DNA of 64,000 bases from Schizochytrium sp. TIO01 (Eukaryota > Sar > Bigyra > Thraustochytrida > Thraustochytriidae), in the NCBI GenBank assembly GCA_004764695.1, contig SMSO01000014.1:633148-697147 (forward strand), in the 5' to 3' direction. Positions within the stretch are counted from its first letter, which is position 1. Each line of letters begins with the position of its first letter. The notes beneath the pieces were generated by a model. That model did no database searches. It was not told where the DNA came from and saw only the letters and a list, made by a program, of their open reading frames with translations. The position numbers and the translations under genes were made by a program. Below, piece by piece: positions 56,201 through 64,000 of this stretch.

Positions 56201-59200
56201 GAATAGACTATTTTATACGCCTGGCACAAGTGATGTGGTACGCCATTGTGAGTAGAATAGCATCGTAGGAAAACAACAGAGTTTCTTTGGAGTACGGGGG
56301 GTCCAAAAATCTCGAATGCCGAGCTTTCCTCAGCGCGGAGTACGTCCGCAATGTCCCTTTCGAGTTAGTTCCTAAGTGAGTTTCCCTAAATCAACCACCA
56401 CGGCCCTCACATTGACCTTCAATTGATGTGTACAACTATACGATTTGCACCTCACCTCTTCGTCTATCCTTCATGGCATTCTAAACTCATTCACACTTGT
56501 GCTTTGATTCTCACGCGTGGGTCTCCTTGATTTTGGCGACCTGGCCTTTCGGAATGCAAATCTCGCGTGTAACGCACCTTTAGTTCCGCCCCACCGCTAT
56601 TGATCGTTTTAGAGCAGGCAGCCCATCTCGATGTGTTCAACCTGCCGAACAAGGGTCGTTCGTCACACATTGTTTCTATTTGATGTCCGCGCGGCGGGCT
56701 GTCCCCTGGATCGACCGATGTGTTATCAGTTGAGGGAATCCTTTGCTTCGCGATCGAGACGGAATCATCGCCTTCTAGTGCCAGGATTGCTTCTTCTGTT
56801 CCTCGTCTTTTTCTTTTCATAGAATTAGTATATACAAAATGTTCTACTATTTTTTCAATTTATTTTTAGTATTTTGGGGGTTAAACAGGAAAACATTTTA
56901 CAGGGTGTGCGCAATTTAAAACTAAAATAAACATTTTTTACAATGTGTGAGAATTTCGAATAGAGACTTGAATATTCGACATGAAGCCTAATGATATTCA
57001 AGAATTTGAAGATCTTTGCATGCAAATTCTTTCCACGTCAGGCATGATAATTGGCATTTAGATATTTCAGTAGGGCATGGTTCATCTGCATGATATCTTG
57101 GGAAAGTTGAGTAAAGAGTCTGAAGAGGAACCCTTTGGCCTGAGAAGAATGTATGTTAGATTTAGTATAAGTAGTATGAGTGTAATCTAATTACCTGTGA
57201 GAACCTTACTTTACCACCCTAGGTAATTGGAAAAAAAAAATGCTAAGCAGAAATGTTCAAAATGGGGAGTTGAATTGACGCTGTCGGGACGTGTTGGATT
57301 AACGTAAGTCAGGGTGACAGGGTCAGGATGCCTGCCGTGGCTAGTAGTGATTTTCTGAAATTGCTGCATCACAATAATATTAGAAACCCAAACAAGAAGT
57401 TTTGTCTGGTTGAGGAAATAAGTCTATGTCAGACTATGAATTCGCTGTTAACACGATTCATGCTTGATTAATTTTTATTGATAAAACTAAACTTTGAAAA
57501 TAAAAGAAACACAAATCTGATAAAGCCCTCAGACTGTAGCTTGAGAAAAGTGCGAGCTCCTGAAGCGTAGTGCGTCTGACATGTGAATTTGGATACATAG
57601 TCTTTCATATTTAAACAACCTCAAAATATATCAAGAGAACAAGCCCCAGGTACAGTGAACACAAAACAGATGTTCATAGTTTAAACAGATTATCTCGCCT
57701 TCGAAGACGACATGAATCGTCGATACCAGGACATAATTTTTGTGAGTTGCATGATTTTGGAAAGGAAGGTATAGTGACTCGCGCTGCGTCTGGTGATAGA
57801 TTAAAGCATGCAAGCTGAAGCCAGATTCAGAGTTCAAGTCGTTGCAGAGCACCGATTTGAATGTCAATGTTGTCATTATGCACGCTCACCCGGTTGTCGA
57901 CGGGAAATTTAGAGTAAGGCTAATTGAGACTTGGCGCGGGATAATTCGATACACCACGACCATTTGCAATATTTTACCCATTCCTGCCGCGGAAGCTTGA
58001 GCAGCCCCCTGAGCGAATCAAAAGGGGCGTTGGATCAGGCGAAGACGCATCCTGATCGATACTTGCTCTCCATCATCATCCTTGGAACTACTTCCATCGT
58101 CGGGAGTCCGTCTGCCTTTGGTTTGTGCTTCGAAGAGCAAGTGCCTTGAGCAGCTAAACGGACATCCATATTGAATGACGAGTGAACTAATAGGAAGCAT
58201 GATGAGATGTAGGGCCCGGAGCTGAATTAGTTACTGATTGAGACATAAATTAGGCACCTAATCTATTTGCTCACCTGTGACATCGGTCATTAAATGGACG
58301 AACTAAACCTATATTTAACTGACCGTCCTTACTACGATGGGGACCGGAGGTTATGCCTCCTAGTGATGAGCAGAAACCTATGCGCATGCGCTTAAAGCTG
58401 CAAAGAGACTCCTTTCGGCGCAAGCTTAAAGTTGCTCTCATGAATTTATTCAATCTTTCTACTTTCAGTTTTTTCCTACTCGTATTTTTTTAAACATTAC
58501 TATCTCAAATAGGTATAACGTTGCTTCAGTTATTTATTTTTTTAATGTATATATATCATTTTAAAAAGGCAAAAAATGTTTTAAAAGATACTCTTAAATA
58601 AAATCAATCATAGTCCTTTAACCAAGAATACTTTTTTACATCACTTGTTTTTATAAACTGAAATCTATACTGATAGAATCCTATTCTGTATTTAGAAGAT
58701 TACTGATTTAAAGTTGCGCTGGACAAAGTGAAGAACCACATCGCCCACCAATTTGCGGGAAATGCTTAAGATCTCCCTCGATCAAGCTGAGCCACGGTCA
58801 GCTCAAGAATGAATTGTTCTCTTACGAAGCCAGGGATCCTTCACTTGGAAACATTTAAAAGTGAAAAAAGAAGTACTTCCTTCGTAGAATAAAATGCTCG
58901 TTTGGAAAAATAAAATTAAACTTCTTTTCTCATATTCTCTTCTTTAAATAATCATTAAGTAAAAGGTCAACATGGCCTTTCTGTACCTATTTGCAGAGGT
59001 CTTTCTTGAACCGCTCTTGGTTCTCTTCTGAGGGAGCTGGTTTTTCACTTCATGGAGTATACTCCTAGCTCCAGTAGGTACCTAGGTAGTGCTCTCGATG
59101 ACAAGATGCTTCATCGCGAGACACCTTGAAACCAAGCTCAGACTGCCTGAAGGTTTGTTTGCTCGTACCTCGCGCAAGGTATTCGTGCAAGTGATAGAAG

Positions 59201-60890
59201 ATAAGATTTGGTTGGCATGCCTTGATGTGCGCTCGCTTACTCGTTACACATTAATGTGTTGACTTGCAGAGTTGGCGGTTCGCACACTTAATAACGAGTG
59301 TCAATCAAATCGCCCCCACTTACAATCATAGAGAAATAAGAAGAACAAAGTAAGTGTAGTGTTTCTACTTTTTATTTTCACTTTTTTGTTTTGTTCTGAT
59401 TTTCTTTTTAAAGGGCAAAAAAGAAGCTATGGCATCAGAGTTTTATTCAATAAGTATATTTTTAACATTAAAACAATTTTTATTAAATTAAGTTTAATCT
59501 TTATTTGAGAAGCAGAATAGCTTGGAAAAAACAGTAAAAATGTTTTTGTATATTTTAAAATTGATATTTGGATGATTGAATAAGGATATCTCCAGCAAGC
59601 TCCGTTGAGGGTTATAGTTGCTTCCGAGTGGGCTTGTAGGATATCAGAATGGAGGAAATAAGAAGAGTGGCCGATTGTATTTGAGGACTCCTAAAATGCA
59701 AAAACTCCTCGAACGTCATGGCTGCTTTGGAGGTGCTATTCTCGTTCTGTCACTCCCATGGGCTATATCTAGGCAATATTGTAAAAAAAAAATAGGTTTT
59801 TTCATAGAACTGGATGTAAAATTTGGGTCATCGCCTGCGTGCTCCTGCGCCTGAAGACAACTTTGCAGCTTCAGTTACTCCATTGTCCTTGGCGAATTTC
59901 GAGTTGATCTTGATTAAAACATCCTTATTTTGAGCTACTATGTAGACTGTCACCAAGTAAGCTTTGATAGAAGAAGGGGTTTGATTTATAAGCAGTACGT
60001 TTGAAATTCTAGTAAACAGGGATTCGCAATGTACATATATGCATAGTTTCATGCGGTCTTTACATGCAATGAAAACAAATCATGGACCGATGAGCATTCA
60101 TTCTGTGAGAAAGCGAGTATTACGAAGGCAACAACCCCCCTTGCAACGAACATAAATGAACGAGCCCCTCCGCGGCGTCCTTCGAACTCAGCTTTGTTCG
60201 GATCGCCTCAAAATGCATCCTAGCCTACTTCAACTCTCTTCACAAGGACTTGTAGCCTCTAGTTGTTCTATTCATCCTTTTGACCCACCATTATGCTTCT
60301 ATACCTTCTCGTCTTTAGCTTATTGTTGCCTGTACATCATAGAGAACATGAAAGATTCAGAGCAAACTTAATTCCAATAGCCACTACTTCTATATACTGT
60401 TTATTATAATAAATAAACTGATATTTTAGTTTCACTTAGTTTCACTTCTATCAAATGGAACATCCCGATTCGGCTGAAGCCCAATCGAAGCAGGTTCTCT
60501 CTAAATGAGTCTCCGTGGTGCCATATTTCTTGTCCCGCCTTCCTCGCTTGCTATTTGCGAAGCTCTCTCCATCCCCCCCCCGCTTGTTTGAACCTCCAAA
60601 CGGAATTAGCAAACGCACTCTCTCGCGAGAAGGCTCGTTCGGCGAGAAGTTTGTTTTTTCCTTCGATTCCTTAGAAAAAGAGCATTGGACCACCATTTTC
60701 TCGATTTGCACCACAGAGATGATGCTTTTTACTCCTTCTTAAAAAGAAGCCTTTTTAATATATACATACTAGTTGAAAGAGTAACCACTGCTACCTACGA
60801 GTCCTCTGTGGGTTATTTATTTACTCTTCTCTTCTTTGAAAATTGACGACTGATCGAAAGCGAATTAAGGACATAGCAGGTATTCAACCA

Positions 60891-60926
60891 ATGAGAACAG
60901 CAGTGAGAACGGCAGTGAGAACGGCA
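60891..60926. repeat. 12-bp tandem repeat, 3 units
   Basis: Three copies of a 12-mer of the form AGTGAGAACGGC, the first slightly diverged. It lies in a short open frame (60843-61064) that reads RTAVRTAVRTA, which I do not accept as a gene. Confidence 0.75.
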
Positions 60927-61108
60927 AGCGCCTTATTAAAGGCATCAGAATGGTCGCTCCCACCTTCATCGCCGTTGCAGCAGTATGAGAAGAGTCGTGC
61001 CAGCACATGCAGGACTGGCAGAATAGGTCCTCCGCCGCTGGCCAGCACGCTTTTAAATGATTGAAAGCTCGAGTGTTTCGTCGAATGAACTAGTTTCGGT
61101 CGCGAATA

Positions 61109-61121
61109 GGGGGGGGGGGGG
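61109..61121. repeat. G13 homopolymer
   Basis: Thirteen consecutive G at the start of a GC-rich patch (about 61.1-61.2 kb). Confidence 0.8.
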
Positions 61122-61222
61122 AACCGAAGGCGAGCGGACGACCTGAGAGTTTTGTTCGTGGCACAGAGATTTGCGCTCCACGCGGACGTCGCAGCTCTTG
61201 CGCGGAACCTAATGGCGCTGGT

Positions 61223-61255
61223 GTTTTGTTTTTTGTTTTGTTTTGTTTTGTTTTG
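61223..61255. repeat. (TTTTG)n microsatellite
   Basis: Six TTTTG units, the same motif as at 18593. Confidence 0.9.
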
Positions 61256-63458
61256 ATTTCCAGTTTATCATTTTCTGTGAATTTTAATAGTTTATTGAAA
61301 AAAAGAAAGAAAAAGGAGTCTTTCGTAATGTCATTCAGAACGCCCTAACCAATACCTACCTACCTACCACCAGCCCATATGCTAGAACAGCGTTACCCGA
61401 TTTATAAAAATAAACATCATAGTTCCTGTTTCGTTTTATTTTATTCTATTCTATTCTCCAAGGTTCCGATGCTTCCTTTCTGTTTTTAATCTTTCCCTCT
61501 ATATCATTCATATCCTTCAAAATGACTCGTGCGTTAGTGTGTGTATATTCTATGTTTTGTGAAAATGAGCTAGCAAGAAGCCACGGTCTCGCTTGTCGTT
61601 CTAGGAATGATGAGTCTGAGTTTTTAATAATCAGAAGATGGCATGGCGAGTATGAAGCGGCCTGGAAGCGATAGACCCACCGCGTATTCATTTCTGCTGC
61701 ACAATGGATGTAGCAACTTCAAGGCGCCGCGCAGGACGGCGAGCGAGGGCGCCAAGTGCTGCTACACCTGTATCGCAGTTTGGACAGCTGCGTTCAGTCC
61801 TCGCAATTGAACTTACGATTGATTGAAAAAAGTAGCGAATTAACCAACCAGTATGGTGGCATGTGTTTACATCGGCCTCAAGACGAACTCTCTGCCGCGG
61901 GATGGCGCTCGATGAATCGCTTCTTGTTGGGAACTCAGGTTGACTGACTTTGGTTGCCTGTACCTTGTCCTTTGCCCACTTAATCGTCGCAGAGTTGAAG
62001 ATTCCGAATGTGCTGCTGTTTCTGTGCGAGTGATCGCCAGTCGTCGCTAGCGGTCTTTCAATTGCACATTGTGTCGTTTAGAGAATAGAATTATATTTTA
62101 AAGAAGAGATTTTAATAAGCTTAGAAACATTTTTTTTAAAGCATTTTTTTTGTCAATGGAGAAACAAGTTAACTCGATTATTAAGCGCTCTTTAGGAAGA
62201 TCTTTGAATAAGGAAGCGAAAAGAAGTAGACATAGATAGCACTATGATTTGAAGATTGAACGGGTCTCTGATCGAGAAAGGAGAATTTAGTGAGTGGGTG
62301 ACTACCTAGACCTTTAAAAGGCTTGTTAAATTGAGGAGACTCCTTTTTGATTTCATTAGATGGTGCAAGTCGTTGCCTCTGCGTCTCGTTGACAAGCGAA
62401 AACCACCTCTTTACTTTTCATTCAAAAAATATGTTTATTGATTTTTATTTATTTTATTTTATAGTATTTTATTTTTTTGCGCACATGGCGCTTTTGGCCT
62501 GGCTCGTATTGGAGAATGAAGTATGCTTCCGAATTAAGCGGACGTCAGAGAAAAGTGAAATGCTTGCAACAGCTACCTGTGTTGAGATAAAAATAAGTAA
62601 AAGAAAGCGACTGCTCAGTTCACCCATTCGTCGTCCTATGTAGAGAGTGTAGGTTTGATGGTGTATCAGAGACAAGCTCTCAAGAAAATAGTAAGCTTTC
62701 GCTCGCAAAAGTTGTTAGAGAATGTGGGTAAGTACAATTAAAGCAAAAAAGAATGATCATTGTTTTCAGAAGCGAATTGCTTAGTTGGAATACGAGGTAA
62801 AAAAGTGCCAAGCATTGGTGGCAGGTGTTTAGAGGGACGTGCCAGAAGCAACCATTTTTCAATTTTAAAAAAAGGTTTTTCTGTTTTAATTAATTTTTTA
62901 ATTTAGAGAGAAGATGAGGTTAAAGGAACACATTTAGTGAGAAGGAATAACAGCACAGAAGAAGGATCATGGTTGATTAGCTCTTCTTGTCAGCAGCCGG
63001 ACGTCCAAGCCAAGCAAAAGCACATTGAGCTGCCTTTCAAGAAACTGAATTATCTACAGCTATCCTTGAGATTTCTCCTTGCATCCATCACCAAAACCCG
63101 AACTTAAAAACACAAGCTCGAGCCACAGGCCAAGCAAAGTTCCTTGAGATAAAGAAAGAAACCAAGAGGTGGGCGATTAGTTAGCAAAGATTAGCACTGT
63201 TAGAAGCCATTAGCCAAGTCTTGGTTCTCGTTCTTGGCAAGCCCAAACCCAAAACCTGCCTGGTCAGCAAACCCAAAACAAAATTCAAACCAACACAACA
63301 CAATAAACTTTAATATAGGCGATAGCTATACTTCGGCTGTTGCCTATAGTGTCTGGACTTTATCATTGGCGAATTCTTCTAGGCTTTAAAGTTCCTAGGG
63401 ACTCACGACAGGAATCAACACCTTTGAACTATTTGTGAATCAATAATCAGTCGCAAAG

Positions 63459-64000
63459 ATGCAAATCGCAGTGAATAAAGTAACCCTTCTTTTGATGCTG
63501 CTGGCTAGCACTAGCCTTGATGCAGCTCGTGGAGAACTCCTGCCCCTTGATGCTGATCCAGCTCTTGTGGCTCATCGTGCCCTAATTTCCTCTCGACGAG
63601 GTCTTCAGGATGGCAACAAGTATATTGCTATTGTTGAAGATGGTAAGAAAACAGGCAAGGCGTGCTCTACCGTGACTTCACAAATCCAGGCGTGGAAGGA
63701 TGAAAACACGGTTGGAGCCTCTGACACGGACGAGTCCGTCAGCGTAGAGACAGTTACTGTGTCCACTACGTGCAGTGTATTCTTCGAGACCACCAGTGAG
63801 TTACTTGTCAACTACACTCGTACTTTGGACAATGTTCTCTCTGTTGAAGAAGACCTTGTAATTGCAACAACCTCCACTCCAGCTTCATGGGGCCTGAACC
63901 GAATTGACCAAGATGATCTTCCGCTTGATTCGTCAACCTTCGATATTTCTCACAACGGTAGCGGTGTAAACGTGTATGTCATTGATACTGGTATCAACTA
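63459..64000 (+). CDS. Secreted subtilisin-like serine protease (proteinase K type), 3' end outside window
   Basis: Only the first ~180 residues are in the window. ATG 63459 begins a signal peptide (MQIAVNKVTLLLMLLAS), followed by a propeptide of about 100-115 residues with the alternating strand/helix look of an I9 inhibitor domain. The mature domain probably starts near WGLNRIDQ, typical of proteinase-K-like S8 proteases. The catalytic Asp motif VNVYVIDTGIN is the last element before the edge; the His and Ser motifs would lie beyond. Two Cys in the propeptide region and several NxS/T sites fit a secretory protein. It would be made as an inactive precursor, secreted, and matured by self-cleavage, probably for extracellular protein digestion. 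It borders the gene desert. Confidence 0.88.
   Translation, partial: MQIAVNKVTLLLMLLASTSLDAARGELLPLDADPALVAHRALISSRRGLQDGNKYIAIVEDGKKTGKACSTVTSQIQAWKDENTVGASDTDESVSVETVTVSTTCSVFFETTSELLVNYTRTLDNVLSVEEDLVIATTSTPASWGLNRIDQDDLPLDSSTFDISHNGSGVNVYVIDTGIN

Larger units (their letters stand above)
41980..63458. other. 21-kb AT-rich gene desert
   Basis: No frame longer than about 130 codons, and none with recognisable domains or coding-like composition. The 12 kb to the left carries five genes. Content: AT-rich sequence with A/T homopolymers, a few microsatellites, two long G runs, and islands of higher GC such as about 55.8-56.8 kb and 60.5-61.2 kb. I looked for tRNA B-boxes, U-snRNA cores, 5S-like sequence, transposase or reverse-transcriptase motifs and long inverted repeats and found none I could defend. 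Spliced genes with small exons cannot be excluded. Confidence 0.5.

Noticed and set aside
60451-61064. Short frames of 73-87 aa in a GC-richer island
   Set aside because: Open on both strands, low complexity, no family resemblance.
41980-63458. Search for tRNA, snRNA, 5S, CRISPR and transposon ends
   Set aside because: A few GTTCGAA matches occur (for example near 48190 and 47282), but none is set in a cloverleaf. No spaced direct repeats and no long terminal inverted repeats were seen by eye.

Overview
This window is nuclear DNA from a eukaryote with few introns. The evidence is large single-exon genes with eukaryote-only domains (KIX, TAZ, bromodomain, KAT11, F-box, CDPK-like kinases, FIBP), AT-rich intergenic DNA, long microsatellites, and no operons or Shine-Dalgarno spacing. 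The standard genetic code fits throughout. A free-living heterotrophic stramenopile such as a thraustochytrid is my best guess, but this is inference from gene content and intron poverty; no marker gene settles it.

Layout. 1-2472 is a repeat-rich, CTAG-rich leader ending in a GC-rich block. 2473-9118 is a CBP/p300-type histone acetyltransferase (copy A) whose frame is broken by one extra base inside the catalytic domain. 10609-11574 is a thioredoxin-reductase-fold flavoprotein. 11575-19638 is 8 kb without a convincing gene: AT-rich to about 14.16 kb, then a mosaic of GC-rich blocks and short tandem repeats. 19639-26361 is an intact second CBP/p300 paralogue (copy B, 2240 aa). 27172-27969 (-) is a four-helix Tim17-superfamily-like membrane protein.

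From 30 to 42 kb the window is gene-dense. It holds two related CDPK-like kinases that both begin MG(N/S)GAS, the second with a one-base frameshift. Between them, on the minus strand, lies a candidate spliced small membrane-protein gene. Then come an FIBP homologue (-) and an F-box/ankyrin protein (+). 41980-63458 is a 21-kb AT-rich gene desert. The window ends inside a secreted proteinase-K-type subtilase starting at 63459.

How the parts relate. The two acetyltransferases are nuclear coactivators that should bind transcription factors through KIX and TAZ modules and acetylate histones. The two kinases look like membrane-anchored signalling enzymes with decayed calcium-binding tails. The F-box/ankyrin protein is probably a ubiquitin-ligase adaptor. 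I see no evidence that these genes form one pathway; the clear theme is local duplication (two KAT3 genes, two kinases).

Most notable: the KAT3 architecture (KIX before TAZ1, a bromodomain, and a plant-HAC-like zinc module plus a long disordered insert within the HAT), the recurring single-base frame breaks, and the repeat-laden leaders of both KAT3 genes.
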